This document shows, one piece after another, positions 27,433 to 36,641 of a DNA stretch of 64,000 bases. The DNA is from Paracoccus benzoatiresistens (GTDB taxonomy: Bacteria > Pseudomonadota > Alphaproteobacteria > Rhodobacterales > Rhodobacteraceae). Position 1 is the stretch's first letter; each line of letters begins with the position of its first letter. The stretch is taken from positions 1 to 64,000 of the forward strand of contig NZ_JAPTYD010000001.1 in the NCBI RefSeq assembly GCF_026913015.1, in the 5' to 3' direction. Below the pieces are notes generated by a model that was not told where the DNA came from, did not search any database, and saw only the letters and a program-made list of their open reading frames with translations. Made by a program: the position numbers and the translations under genes.

Positions 27433-29238
27433 ATGGCACGTGCAGCGCTGGCAATCTTGCTGCTTCTGGGCAGCACCCCTGCAGCATTCGCGCAGCAGGC
27501 GACCGATGCCGTGGCGCCCGAGGGCGCGACGGCCGTCGAGACCAGGGCCGATGATCTGGGTCCGCTGACGGAGGCCGCGCGTGCGGCCCTGGCGGCCAAG
27601 GCCGAGGGCCGCCCCGTCACCGGGCAGGACTGGATGGTCAGCGCCGCCCATCCCCTTGCCGCCGAGGCGGGCGCAAAGGTTCTGGCTGCCGGGGGCAGCG
27701 CCGCCGACGCCATGGTAGCCGTCCAGACCGTGCTGGGCCTGGTCGAGCCGCAAAGTTCGGGCCTGGGCGGCGGGGCCTTCCTGGTCTGGCATGACGGGGA
27801 AACGGGCGCGCTGACGACGCTGGACGCGCGCGAAACCGCGCCGATGTCCGCCACGCCCCAGTTGTTCCTGAAGCCCGACGGCCAGCCGATGGAATTCATG
27901 GATGCCGTGGTGGGCGGCCGCTCCGTGGGCACGCCAGGCACGCCCGCGGTCCTGGAAGCCGCGCATCGCCGCTGGGGCAAGGCCAACTGGTCGGGCCTCT
28001 TCGACGACGCCATCCGGCTGGCGGAAGGGGGCTTCACCGTCTCGCCTCGGCTGGCGGGGATGCTGGCCGAGGAAGGCGAGGCGCTGCAGGCCGACCCGGC
28101 GACCGCCGCCTATTTCTTTCCCGGCGGGCAGGCGCTCGCGGAAGGCGCGAACCTGAAGAATCCGGCCTATGCCGCGACCCTGCGCAAGCTGGCCGCGGAA
28201 GGTGCGGACGGCTTCTACGGGGGTGAGATTGCCGAGGGGATCGTCGCCGCCGTGCGCGGGGCCGACAGTCCGGGCGGGCTGTCGATGGGGGATCTGGCCG
28301 CCTACCGGGTCGTCGAACGCCCCGCCGTCTGCGTCGAATACCGCGCCCATGATGTCTGCGGCATGGGGCCGCCGTCCTCGGGCGGGCTGACGGTGGGGCA
28401 GATCCTGGGGATGCTGGGCGGCTATGACCTGGCCGCCCTTGGGGCCGAGAACCCGGAAAGCTGGCGACTGATCGGCGATGCCTCGCGCCTGGCCTTTGCA
28501 GACCGGGGCCGCTTCATGGCCGACAGCGACCATGTGCCGATGCCAACCGAAGGGCTCATCGACCCGGCCTATCTGGCCGAGCGCGCGAAATTGCTGGCGG
28601 GCGACGACAGCCTGCCCGAGGTCAGCGCGGGCGCGCCCGGCTGGTCCCATGCGATGCTGTGGGGGCAGGACGCCGCGCTGGAGTTGCCGTCCACCACGCA
28701 TATCTCGATCGTGGACGGGGACGGCAATGCCCTGTCGATGACCACGACGATCGAGAACGGCTTCGGATCCCGCCTGATGACGGGAGGCTTCCTGCTGAAC
28801 AACGAACTGACCGATTTCAGCTTCGAAACCCATGACGAAAACGGCTGGCCCGTCGCCAATGCCGTGGCACCGGGCAAGCGGCCGCGGTCGTCCATGGCGC
28901 CGACCATCGTGCTGAAGGACGGGCGTCCGGTGATGGTCATCGGATCGCCCGGCGGCAGCCGCATCATCGGCTATGTCGCCCGCGCGATCGTCGCGCATCT
29001 GGACTGGGGCATGGACATCCAGAAGGCCGTGGCCGCGCCCAATATCGTCAACCGCTTCGGTCCCATGGATATTGAGGCAGGGCTGCCTGCCGCCCTGACC
29101 GAGGGCTTGGCCGCCATGGGATACGAGCTGAACGAGACCGACCTGACCTCGGGCCTGCAGGGCATCGTGATCAGGCCGGACGGGACGCTGTCGGGCGGTG
29201 CCGATCCCCGGCGCGAGGGGATCGCCCTGGGCGGCTGA
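27433..29238 (+). CDS. ggt: Gamma-glutamyltransferase (glutathione hydrolase)
   Basis: A 601-residue periplasmic proenzyme with a signal peptide (LAILLLLGSTPAAFA then QQA). It cleaves the gamma-glutamyl bond of glutathione. The autoprocessing site is at T421 in PSTTHISIVD, giving a large subunit of about 400 residues and a small one starting with that threonine. Substrate-binding segments EPQSSGLGGGAFL, the GKRPRSSMAPTIV block and SPGGSRIIGYV are intact. The N-terminal arginine-containing motif near DARETAP is also present. It lies behind the tRNA and has its own upstream region of about 130 bases. Confidence 0.94.
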   Translation: MARAALAILLLLGSTPAAFAQQATDAVAPEGATAVETRADDLGPLTEAARAALAAKAEGRPVTGQDWMVSAAHPLAAEAGAKVLAAGGSAADAMVAVQTVLGLVEPQSSGLGGGAFLVWHDGETGALTTLDARETAPMSATPQLFLKPDGQPMEFMDAVVGGRSVGTPGTPAVLEAAHRRWGKANWSGLFDDAIRLAEGGFTVSPRLAGMLAEEGEALQADPATAAYFFPGGQALAEGANLKNPAYAATLRKLAAEGADGFYGGEIAEGIVAAVRGADSPGGLSMGDLAAYRVVERPAVCVEYRAHDVCGMGPPSSGGLTVGQILGMLGGYDLAALGAENPESWRLIGDASRLAFADRGRFMADSDHVPMPTEGLIDPAYLAERAKLLAGDDSLPEVSAGAPGWSHAMLWGQDAALELPSTTHISIVDGDGNALSMTTTIENGFGSRLMTGGFLLNNELTDFSFETHDENGWPVANAVAPGKRPRSSMAPTIVLKDGRPVMVIGSPGGSRIIGYVARAIVAHLDWGMDIQKAVAAPNIVNRFGPMDIEAGLPAALTEGLAAMGYELNETDLTSGLQGIVIRPDGTLSGGADPRREGIALGG

Positions 29239-29294
29239 GGGATTTTCCGCGGATCGACGCCGGCCTGCGGGGGTTGAACATCGCAAGGCAAGTA

Positions 29295-29308
29295 GTTAGC
29301 TTGCTAAC
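29295..29308. promoter_or_regulatory. Probable MarR operator
   Basis: GTTAGCTTGCTAAC is a perfect 6-2-6 inverted repeat that ends 6 bases before the ATG of the MarR-type regulator. Position and size fit a MarR dimer site overlapping the promoter or ribosome-binding region, which would give autoregulation of the whole efflux operon. Confidence 0.65.
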
Positions 29309-29314
29309 GAAGTG

Positions 29315-29758
29315 ATGAAAGCCACCACCATGCCGCATACCGCGAACATCCTTGATACGCTGTTGCACCTCATGCGCCTTCTGCGCCGCAGCTATGACGC
29401 GCGGGCCGAAGCCGTGGGCCTGACGCTTTCGCGCGCCCGCGCCCTGACCACGCTGTCGCGGATGGACGGGGCCACGCAGGCCGACCTGGCCGCCGCGCTG
29501 GACATCGAGGCGCCCACGCTGAAGCGCCAGATCGACGCCTTGGAGCATGCAGGCTTTGTCGAGCGCCGCCCGGCCGAAAGCGACGGACGAAAGAACGCGC
29601 TGTTCCTGACCGCGCGCGGGCGCGACAGCGGCATTGTCGATTTCACCCGCCGGATGCGGGCCGAACTGGTGGCGGGCATCCCGCCCGAGGATCTGGCCGT
29701 GGCCCGATCGGTCCTGGACCGCATCGCCGGCAATATCGCGAGGCTTGACCGGGAATGA
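29315..29758 (+). CDS. MarR family transcriptional regulator
   Basis: 147 residues with a winged-helix domain: LTLSRARALTTLSRMDG, then the recognition region ATQADLAAALDIEAPTLKRQ near residues 50-70, and the wing VERRPAESDGRKNALFLTARG. Such regulators repress efflux operons until a phenolic or drug-like ligand binds. The gene heads an operon with the two efflux genes (4-base overlap with the next), and a perfect inverted repeat sits just upstream. A GTG one codon earlier and an ATG at MPHTAN are alternative starts. Confidence 0.9.
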   Translation: MKATTMPHTANILDTLLHLMRLLRRSYDARAEAVGLTLSRARALTTLSRMDGATQADLAAALDIEAPTLKRQIDALEHAGFVERRPAESDGRKNALFLTARGRDSGIVDFTRRMRAELVAGIPPEDLAVARSVLDRIAGNIARLDRE

Positions 29759-31374
29759 CCGAGACAGCTTCCTCCGCCCCGGCCCCGGTGGTCCATCCGC
29801 CGCTGCCCGTCCCGCAGGCGCTGGCCTATATGGGCGCCGCGGTGATGCTGGCGTTGTCCCAAGGGCTGGGCCAGGGGTTCGTGTCCACCAACATCCCGCA
29901 GATCGCGGGCGACCTGGGGATCACGACGGCCCAGGCCAGTTGGCTGATGGCAGCCTACATGATCCCGCGCGCATCCCTCCCCTTGCTGCTGATCAAGATC
30001 CGCACCCAATACGGGTTGCGCCGCTTTGCCGAGGTGGGGATCATCGCCTATGTGGCGGTGGCCTTCGCATCCGTCTGGATCAGCGACTTCAGGTCCGCCG
30101 TGGTGGTGCAGGCGCTGTCGGGCGCGGCGGCCGCGCCGCTGTCCACCCTGGCCTTCATGTACATGCTGGAACCCTTGTCCCAGGAATGGAAGATGCGCCT
30201 TGGCCTGCCCGCCGCGATGACGGCGATGATGGCGGGGCCGACGCTGGCGCGCGTCGTCTCGCCTGCGCTGATCGGGGATGGCGGGCTGACATGGGTCCAC
30301 CTGACGGCGCTTGGCATGGCGATGGTGTCGCTGATGCTGGTTTTCCGCCTGCCGCTGCGGCCGGTGCCGCACATGAAGGTGATCCAGACGCTGGACTTTC
30401 TCAGCTTCCTGTTGATCGGCTTCGGCTTTGCGGGGCTGACGATCGGCTTTGTGATGGGGCCGATCCACTACTGGACCGACGCGCCCTGGATCGGCCTGCT
30501 GCTGGCGGCATCCGCCGCGTCCCTAGCGGTCGCGGTCGCGGTCGAGCTGAACCGCAGCGCGCCGCTTCTGGACATCCGCTGGCTGGTCAGCCCCGCCATG
30601 CTGCACCTGACCGCCACGCTGTTCCTGTTCCGGCTGATCCTGTCCGAACAAAGCGCCGGCGCCCCCCGCATGTTCCAGAGCCTTGGCGTCGCACCCTCGC
30701 AGATGACCGGGCTGTTCGCCATCATTGTCGGCGCAAGCCTGCTGGGCGGACTGGCCTGCGTGGCCTGGATGCGCCCGAACCGGGTGCCCGTCCTGCATCT
30801 GGTGGCGCTGCTGCTGATCGCGTTGGGCGCCTTCATGGACGCCCGGGCCACCATGGACACGCGGCCCGAACAACTGATCGTCAGCCAGGCTCTGATCGCG
30901 TTTGCCGGGATGCTGTTCCTGCCGCCCGCGATGATGGCGGGGCTGATCTCGGCGCTGTCGCGCGGGCCGCAATACCTTTTGTCCTTCGTGATCGTCTTCA
31001 TCTCGACCCAATCCCTGGGGGGGGTGCTGGGGTCGGGCCTGTTCACCACCTTCATCAACCACCGCCAGGCCGCCCACTACGCGACCCTGACGGAACAGCT
31101 TGCCACCACCGACATGCCCACGGCGCAGGCCATCGCGGCGCGGGCCGCGGGGCTTGCCGCCCAGATCCCCGAAGCCGCCGCCCGCCGCGTCCAGGCAGCA
31201 GCGCAGATCGCGCAGGATGCCTCGGCCCAGGCCTATGTGATGGCCTACAACGACGCCTATCTTCTGACCGCCCTGGTTGCCCTTGCCGCCGCCCTGGCCC
31301 TGCTCCTGCACCTGCTGCGCGACCGGCTAGCCCTGCGCATGGCCCCCCGGCCGAACCCGGATACGACCCCATGA
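29755..31374 (+). CDS. DHA2-type MFS multidrug efflux permease (EmrB-like)
   Basis: 539 residues with about fourteen hydrophobic segments, the DHA2 topology. The first helix region reads FVSTNIPQIAGDLGITTAQASWLM, the usual TN-PQI-GDLG-S-SWL pattern of EmrB/FarB proteins. It pairs with the HlyD-type adaptor encoded next to move hydrophobic drugs across both membranes. Start and stop both overlap neighbours by ATGA, so the three genes are translated as a unit under the MarR regulator. An outer-membrane channel is not encoded here; the one at 55480 might be shared, which is inference. Confidence 0.92.
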   Translation: MTETASSAPAPVVHPPLPVPQALAYMGAAVMLALSQGLGQGFVSTNIPQIAGDLGITTAQASWLMAAYMIPRASLPLLLIKIRTQYGLRRFAEVGIIAYVAVAFASVWISDFRSAVVVQALSGAAAAPLSTLAFMYMLEPLSQEWKMRLGLPAAMTAMMAGPTLARVVSPALIGDGGLTWVHLTALGMAMVSLMLVFRLPLRPVPHMKVIQTLDFLSFLLIGFGFAGLTIGFVMGPIHYWTDAPWIGLLLAASAASLAVAVAVELNRSAPLLDIRWLVSPAMLHLTATLFLFRLILSEQSAGAPRMFQSLGVAPSQMTGLFAIIVGASLLGGLACVAWMRPNRVPVLHLVALLLIALGAFMDARATMDTRPEQLIVSQALIAFAGMLFLPPAMMAGLISALSRGPQYLLSFVIVFISTQSLGGVLGSGLFTTFINHRQAAHYATLTEQLATTDMPTAQAIAARAAGLAAQIPEAAARRVQAAAQIAQDASAQAYVMAYNDAYLLTALVALAAALALLLHLLRDRLALRMAPRPNPDTTP

Positions 31375-32414
31375 AAAAAGAAAACCTCCTTCCCACCCTC
31401 ATCGCCCTGGTCATCGGCGCCGCGGGCGTCCTGCTGCTGCTTTACGCCTGGCACCTGCCGCCCTTCCAGGCGTCCGAGCCCACGACCGAGAACGCCTATG
31501 TCCGTGGCAAGGTCACGATCATCGCGCCGCAGGTCACGGGCTATGTCAGCGCGGTCGAGGTCACGGATTTCCAGCCTGTCAAGGCAGGCGACGTGATCGC
31601 GCGGATCGACGACCGGATCCCGCGCCAGAAGCTGGCCCAGGCCGAGGCGCAGCTGGCTGCCGCCCGTGCCGCGATGGAGGTCGCCACCCAGGGCGTCGCC
31701 TCGGCGGAGGCGGTGGTGCGCGCCGAGGAGGCGGGCGCCCGATCCGCGCGCTCGGCACTGACCACGGCGCAGGCCAACTGGGACCGCTCGGAAGCGCTGC
31801 GGACGCGGGGCGTCGCCTCGCAATCGGCGGCCGAACAGTCGGAACTGGCCTTGCAGCAGGCCGACGCGGCGGTGACCCAGGCCGAGGCGCAACTGGACGT
31901 GCAGCGCGAGGCCGTCAAGTCCGCGCGCGTTGCCCTGCAATCGCACCAGGCCGAGATCGCCAGCGCCGAAGCCGCCGTCGAATTGGCCCGGATCGACCTG
32001 GACAACACCGTCATCCGCGCGCCCGCCGATGGCCGGCTGGGCCATGTCTCGATCCGGGTCGGGCAGTACGTGACGCCGGGTGCGGCACTTGTGTCGCATG
32101 TGGGCAGCGACGTCTGGGTCATCGCGAACTTCAAGGAAACCAGCCTGACCGGGCTGCAGCCGGGCGAGGTCGTGCGCTTCACCGCGGATGCCCTGCAGCA
32201 CCAGGGCTTTACCGGGCGGGTGGAATCCTTCTCGCCCGCGACGGCATCGGAATACAGCCTTCTGGCGGGAACCAATGCCACGGGCAATTTCACCAAGATC
32301 GCGCAGCGCCTGCCGGTCCGCATCTCCATCGACCCGGGCCAGCCGAGGGTCGAGGATCTGCGCCCCGGCATGTCGGTGGTGGTTCACGTGGACACCGATA
32401 CAGCGCCCGAATGA
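31371..32414 (+). CDS. HlyD/EmrA family membrane-fusion protein
   Basis: 347 residues with a single N-terminal membrane anchor (LLPTLIALVIGAAGVLLLLYA). Next come the lipoyl half-motifs TENAYVRGKVTIIAPQVTGY and LDNTVIRAPADGRLGHVSIR around a roughly 120-residue alanine/glutamine-rich coiled coil (residues 85-205), and a C-terminal beta-barrel. It connects the EmrB-like permease to an outer-membrane channel. The ATG overlaps the permease stop by 4 bases. It converges with uvsE with a 4-base gap. Confidence 0.92.
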   Translation: MKKENLLPTLIALVIGAAGVLLLLYAWHLPPFQASEPTTENAYVRGKVTIIAPQVTGYVSAVEVTDFQPVKAGDVIARIDDRIPRQKLAQAEAQLAAARAAMEVATQGVASAEAVVRAEEAGARSARSALTTAQANWDRSEALRTRGVASQSAAEQSELALQQADAAVTQAEAQLDVQREAVKSARVALQSHQAEIASAEAAVELARIDLDNTVIRAPADGRLGHVSIRVGQYVTPGAALVSHVGSDVWVIANFKETSLTGLQPGEVVRFTADALQHQGFTGRVESFSPATASEYSLLAGTNATGNFTKIAQRLPVRISIDPGQPRVEDLRPGMSVVVHVDTDTAPE

Positions 32415-32418
32415 CGGA

Positions 32419-33579
32419 TCAGCCCCCTGCGGAGGCGGCCAGTCGGTCGCCCTCGTCCACGTCCGGCGCCGGATCGTCCCCGACGCCTTCGTCCAGCATC
32501 TCACCGGCCTCGGCCATGTCGGCCGCATCGGACGGATCGACTCCAAAGCGCGCCGCCACGTCGGGGGCATAGCGGAACAGATCCCCGCGCAGCTTCAGCA
32601 GCGACAGGTCCTTGGTCTTGGCCTCCAGCATCACGTCGAAATCCAGGCCCTCGGCCTCGCGCATGAAGGTTGCGAACTCGAAGGGATTGGTGAAATCCGC
32701 ATGCCCCGTCCAGATGGGCGGCAGCAGCACCGTCTTGAAGCGCGACGTGGACTTCACCACCTCCCGGGTCAGCGGACCCTTGGCCGGAGCCGCCGATTTC
32801 AGGGCCGCGCGTTCCTTGTCGGTCACCTTGCGCTTGACCTCCCGCAACTCGGTCCGGGGCGAGGAAAAGTGGATCTTCGGCCGCACGCCGTCCGGCCAGG
32901 ACCGGACAAAGCGTTCCAGCGTCGGGCGCAGCGCCAGCCCCTCGGGGTTCAGGCACCAGAAATGCTGGTAGTCGAAGATCAGCGGCACCCCGCAGCGGTC
33001 ATGGATCCACAGCACGTCGGCGGCGGAAAAGCGGATGTCGTCGTTTTCCAGCACCAGCCGGCGGCGGACATGGTCGGGGCACTGGTTGTAGCCCTCGATC
33101 CAGCGGGCGCGGCTTTCCTCCCGGTCGTCGTAGACGCCGCCCACATGGGTGACCAGCACCGCCTCGGGGCCCATGCCCATGCGGTCCAGCATCTCGGCCT
33201 GCGAGGACAGATCCCAGATGCTTTTCCGGGTCAGCGCCGGGTCGGGGCTGTTCAGCAGCACGAATTGCGAGGGGTGGAAGGACAGCCGCATGTCCAGTCC
33301 GCGCGCCTTGCGCCCGAGCGCCGCGAGTTCGGCATCGCTTTCGCCCACCATGCCGTGGAACTGCGGCATGTCGGGATGGGTCGCATAGGGCGCAAGATCC
33401 GAGGACATGCGGTACATGTCGATGCCTGCCTCGACCAGGTAGTCCAGGATCGCGTCCACATATTCCAGCGAGGTCTTCAGATGCGGGTTCTGCTGCCAGC
33501 GCCGGGTGTCGTTGCTTTTCATGCCGGGCCGTCCCATCACCTTGACGGGAAAGCCCAAGCGGAGCGGTCTATCAGTCAT
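32419..33579 (-). CDS. uvsE: UV DNA damage endonuclease
   Basis: A 386-residue UVDE-family TIM-barrel enzyme that nicks DNA 5' to cyclobutane dimers, 6-4 photoproducts and some other lesions. Conserved metal-ligand blocks are visible: MYRMSSDLAPYATHP, LSFHPSQFVLLNSP, VTHVGGVYDDRE, LVLENDD and FDYQHFWCL, and a later HADF. The start at 33579 (MTDRPLRLGFPVK) overlaps the stop of the upstream DHH gene by 8 bases, so the pair is translationally coupled. The C-terminal 40 residues are acidic and not conserved-looking. Confidence 0.92.
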   Translation of the reverse strand: MTDRPLRLGFPVKVMGRPGMKSNDTRRWQQNPHLKTSLEYVDAILDYLVEAGIDMYRMSSDLAPYATHPDMPQFHGMVGESDAELAALGRKARGLDMRLSFHPSQFVLLNSPDPALTRKSIWDLSSQAEMLDRMGMGPEAVLVTHVGGVYDDREESRARWIEGYNQCPDHVRRRLVLENDDIRFSAADVLWIHDRCGVPLIFDYQHFWCLNPEGLALRPTLERFVRSWPDGVRPKIHFSSPRTELREVKRKVTDKERAALKSAAPAKGPLTREVVKSTSRFKTVLLPPIWTGHADFTNPFEFATFMREAEGLDFDVMLEAKTKDLSLLKLRGDLFRYAPDVAARFGVDPSDAADMAEAGEMLDEGVGDDPAPDVDEGDRLAASAGG

Positions 33580-34651
33580 GCACAGTCTCCTCGGGGAATC
33601 CGATCCGGGCGGCAAAGTCGTTCCAGTCGGCCGGACGTAGCGCGCCGCCCGTGGCCTGGGCGTGGCCGCTGCCGTATTCCGTGCCCGCGCCGGGGGGGCG
33701 GTGATCGGCCAGGAAGCGGATCAGATCCGTGCCGGTCGCGCTGCGCGCGGCAAAGTGGATCCAGCCGGGGCGATAGCCGGTATTGACGGCCAGCACGATC
33801 TTGTCCCTCAGCCTGCCGCGCCAGGCCTGCGCCACCAGCGGGTGGACTTGGCAGGGCGATGAAAAGCGGATCAGCGCGATGTTCCCGCGGATTCTCGGCG
33901 GGCTGCGCCGGGCAGCGTCCAGTTCCGCCGCGACCTCGGCCTTGGCGGCGTGCAGAAGCGCGGTCTCGGGGTGCCCGCCCCTGAGCAGGTCCTTGGGCGA
34001 GGCGCATTTCAGCAGCAGCGCCAGCGCCGGGCTTGCATCGGCCCCGGCCGTCCGGCGCGGCGCATTGACCAGCGACACGGCATCCCGCAGCGCCGTCTTG
34101 CCGTATCGGGCCTGCGCCTCGGCCAGTTCCGGGAAGCCTTCGACGGCCATGTCGCCGATAAGCCCAAGCGCCGCGAGCCAGAGGTCGTCCTCCGCCGCCC
34201 CGCCGCACCACCAGGCCAGCAGCGAGGAGGTCGGCTCGGGCAGCCAGCCATTGCCGGAAATCACGGCCGCATCGCCCGGCGTGCCGGTCGGCACATGGTG
34301 ATCGACCAGCACCGTGGGCAGGCCGGGCAGGATGTCGCCCTGCCGCACGCCAAGATCGGTGACGACCAGCCCGCCGGGCCGCTGCGCTTCCAGGTCCTGC
34401 CGCAGGGCGGGTGTCCAGGGGTTCTCGCCCTTGCCCATGATGCGGATATCGGCGGCCCGGCCCGCGCGGTCCAGGGCGCGCGCCAGGATCGCCACGGCCG
34501 ACAGCCCGTCGGCGTCGAAGTGACCCAGGATCAGCGGGCGCCGGTTCGGGTCGAAGCGGTCAAGCGCCGCCCGGAAGGCGGGGGCCACTTCGGCAGGGTA
34601 CCGGGGCGCGGGATCCTGGCGGGCAGGGTTCTGGGGGAGGGGTGCGGGCAT
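33572..34651 (-). CDS. RecJ-like DHH/DHHA1 phosphoesterase
   Basis: A 359-residue protein with the DHH domain motifs LILGHFDADGLSAVAI near residue 42, VVTDLG near residue 97, and VLVDHHVPTG near residue 115, and a C-terminal DHHA1 motif YGSGHAQATGG. The family includes RecJ 5'-3' single-strand exonuclease and small nano-RNases. This one is shorter than RecJ and lacks its extra OB domain. The stop overlaps the start of uvsE by 8 bases. A role in processing the nick made by UvsE is an attractive inference. The start at 34651 (MPAPLPQNP) is 3 codons inside the longest frame and is uncertain. Confidence 0.88.
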   Translation of the reverse strand: MPAPLPQNPARQDPAPRYPAEVAPAFRAALDRFDPNRRPLILGHFDADGLSAVAILARALDRAGRAADIRIMGKGENPWTPALRQDLEAQRPGGLVVTDLGVRQGDILPGLPTVLVDHHVPTGTPGDAAVISGNGWLPEPTSSLLAWWCGGAAEDDLWLAALGLIGDMAVEGFPELAEAQARYGKTALRDAVSLVNAPRRTAGADASPALALLLKCASPKDLLRGGHPETALLHAAKAEVAAELDAARRSPPRIRGNIALIRFSSPCQVHPLVAQAWRGRLRDKIVLAVNTGYRPGWIHFAARSATGTDLIRFLADHRPPGAGTEYGSGHAQATGGALRPADWNDFAARIGFPEETVHD

Positions 34652-34759
34652 GGTCCCCAACGTCGCAGGGGCCTCCCGGTTTCACGAAACACGGGAACAG
34701 ACTGGGTCCCGTCCGGCGTTCCATGGCATGACCCGGCAAGTGACAGCGGAGGGTTCGAC

Positions 34760-35467
34760 ATGAAACTGACCGACGAGGGACGCGACCGTGTTGCCCAGGT
34801 CGCGCGGCGGCACGGCTTCAGCCTTGATGCGGCCGAGGCCCTGCTGGCCGCCTTGGCGCAGGGCGGGGGCCGGCAGGCGCAGTTCGATCACCCCGAACTG
34901 GGCGGCATGGGCCAGTGGTCCGGTGGAATGCTGATGATCGGAGAGATGTTCGACAACAACCTGAAGGCACGTGTCGCGGGCCTGATCCAAGACCTGGCGG
35001 ACATGGCGGGATCGGTGTCGCAGGCTTCACAGGCACGGGGCGGCGAATCCCCATGGCCGTCCGAACTTGGCGCGCCATCGTCCAGCGGGGCGCAGAACGA
35101 CATGCGCTATGCGGTCTTTCCCGCCTCGAGGCGGCTGGCCGTGATGCGCGGCGGGCAGATGTTCCTTTATGACACGGGCGAACACCAGATCAGCGGCGTG
35201 TCCCAGCAGCAGGGGGCCGGCCATGCGCTGTCCTTCACAAGCCAGCATGGCCCGGTGTCGCTGGACAGCCTTGCCCCGGCAGGCCTTCCGGGGGCCGCCC
35301 CCGCGCCGGATGCGCAGCCCGGCCCAGCCGATGCCGCGCCCCGGCCGGTGAAGGCCGATGAGTCGATCCCGGCCATGATCGAACAACTCCACGCGCTGCT
35401 GTCGCGCGGCATCCTGACCCAGGCCGAATTTGATGCAAAGAAGGCGGAACTGCTGGCCCGGCTGTAG
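34760..35467 (+). CDS. SHOCT-domain protein
   Basis: 235 residues, no signal peptide. The C-terminal 30 residues (IEQLHALLSRGILTQAEFDAKKAELLARL region) are a standard SHOCT helical pair, a short oligomerisation domain. The N-terminal part is helical (LTDEGRDRVAQVARRHG). A middle domain of about 60 residues has MRYAVFPASRRLAVMRGGQ and a following GEHQISGVSQQQG, then a Pro/Ala linker. The function is unknown. A GGAGGG site precedes the ATG. It is divergent from the DHH gene. Confidence 0.8.
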   Translation: MKLTDEGRDRVAQVARRHGFSLDAAEALLAALAQGGGRQAQFDHPELGGMGQWSGGMLMIGEMFDNNLKARVAGLIQDLADMAGSVSQASQARGGESPWPSELGAPSSSGAQNDMRYAVFPASRRLAVMRGGQMFLYDTGEHQISGVSQQQGAGHALSFTSQHGPVSLDSLAPAGLPGAAPAPDAQPGPADAAPRPVKADESIPAMIEQLHALLSRGILTQAEFDAKKAELLARL

Positions 35468-35478
35468 AGATCACTGGA

Positions 35479-35498
35479 CCTTCGCTGATTTGCGAAGG
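35479..35498 (+). terminator. Hairpin behind the SHOCT gene
   Basis: CCTTCGC (35479-35485) pairs with GCGAAGG (35492-35498) over a 6-base loop, 11 bases after the stop. There is no U-tract. A second CGCCTTCGCC just downstream can compete for the same arm. It lies between convergent genes. Confidence 0.4.
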
Positions 35499-35577
35499 CC
35501 ATCGCCTTCGCCATGTGCAGCGATCGCCATCCTTGCCGCCGTGTTCCAAAGGACCGCTCGGCACCCGTCCTTGCCGC

Positions 35578-36477
35578 TCAGGCCAGGTATTTCCCGAACC
35601 AGGCCAGGGTGCGGTCCCATGCCTGCCGGGCCGCCTCCGCGTCATAGCGGGGGGTCGAGTCGTTGTGGAAGCCGTGGTTGGTGCCGGGATAGATGTGGGC
35701 CTCGAAGACCTTGCCATGTTCCTTCAGCGCGGCCTCGTAGGCGGGCCAGCCCGCGTTGACGTTCTCGTCATGCTCGGCAAAGTGCAGCAGCAGCGGGGCC
35801 TTGATCTTCGGGACATCCTCGACCGGCGCCTGGCGGCCATAGAAGGGCACCGCGGCCGCCAGTTCGGGATAGGCGACCGCGGCCGCGTTCGACACGCCGC
35901 CGCCATAGCAGAAGCCGGTGATGCCGACCTTGCCGGTGGTCATGGGGCTTTCCAGCAGGAACTCGATGGCGGCTAAGAAGTCGTTCATCAGCTTGGCGGG
36001 ATCGACCTCGCGCTGCAGCTCGCGACCCTTTTCGTCGTTGCCCGGATAGCCGCCCTTCGAGGTCAGCCCGTCCGGCGCAAGCGCCACATAGCCCGCCTTG
36101 GCGACGCGGCGCGCCACATCCTCGATATAGGGGTTGAGGCCCCGGTTCTCGTGCACGACCACGACGCCGGCGGCGGGCGTTTCGACCGCGACCCCGTCCC
36201 GGGCGGGGCGGACCAGATAGGCGCGCACCTCGCCATGCCCTTCCGGGGAAGGGTAGGTGATGTATTCGGCGACGATGCCGGGATCTGTGAAGGCGACCTG
36301 CTGGGCCAGGGCGTAATCGGGGCTCAGCGTCTTCAGAAGCGCCATCGCGGTCATCCCGCCGACCGCGTATGTCGCGGCGCGGTCCAGGAATTCGCGCTTG
36401 GTGATCCGGCCATGGGCATAGAAGTCGTAGAGTTCCAGCAGTTCCTGCGGAAAGTCCTTCGCGGTCAGGCGTGTCAT
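35578..36477 (-). CDS. Dienelactone hydrolase family protein (YghX-like, with Tat/twin-type leader region)
   Basis: A 299-residue alpha/beta hydrolase. The nucleophile is the cysteine of GITGFCYGGGVSNA near residue 175, as in dienelactone hydrolase rather than serine esterases. HENRGLNPYIEDVARR carries the glutamate that interacts with it, FAEHDENV has the aspartate, and TNHGFHND the histidine. The first 60 residues contain a KREFLDRAATYAVGG block resembling leader-like segments of this subgroup, but no strict signal peptide is evident. The physiological substrate is unknown. The start at 36477 is chosen by family alignment (MTRLTAKDFPQELL). The stop faces the SHOCT gene. Confidence 0.85.
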   Translation of the reverse strand: MTRLTAKDFPQELLELYDFYAHGRITKREFLDRAATYAVGGMTAMALLKTLSPDYALAQQVAFTDPGIVAEYITYPSPEGHGEVRAYLVRPARDGVAVETPAAGVVVVHENRGLNPYIEDVARRVAKAGYVALAPDGLTSKGGYPGNDEKGRELQREVDPAKLMNDFLAAIEFLLESPMTTGKVGITGFCYGGGVSNAAAVAYPELAAAVPFYGRQAPVEDVPKIKAPLLLHFAEHDENVNAGWPAYEAALKEHGKVFEAHIYPGTNHGFHNDSTPRYDAEAARQAWDRTLAWFGKYLA

Positions 36478-36641
36478 CCGAGATCCCCTTGTGCGGTGGA
36501 GTGCCGGCAAAATCCTAGGGCAGGGTTCACCCCCGGCAAAGCGGATCCTTTGCACATTCCCGCCAGCCGGCTTGCCCGCAGGGGGAACGCGGGATCACCC
36601 CTTGGTGTTGGGCCAGTCCCACAGACATGCAGGAGGTCGCG

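Noticed and set aside
25592-29286. Very long minus-strand frames opposite leuB/DMT (631 codons) and ggt (623 codons)
   Set aside because: Shadow frames of well-supported plus-strand genes, with low-complexity Arg/Gly/His-rich translations.
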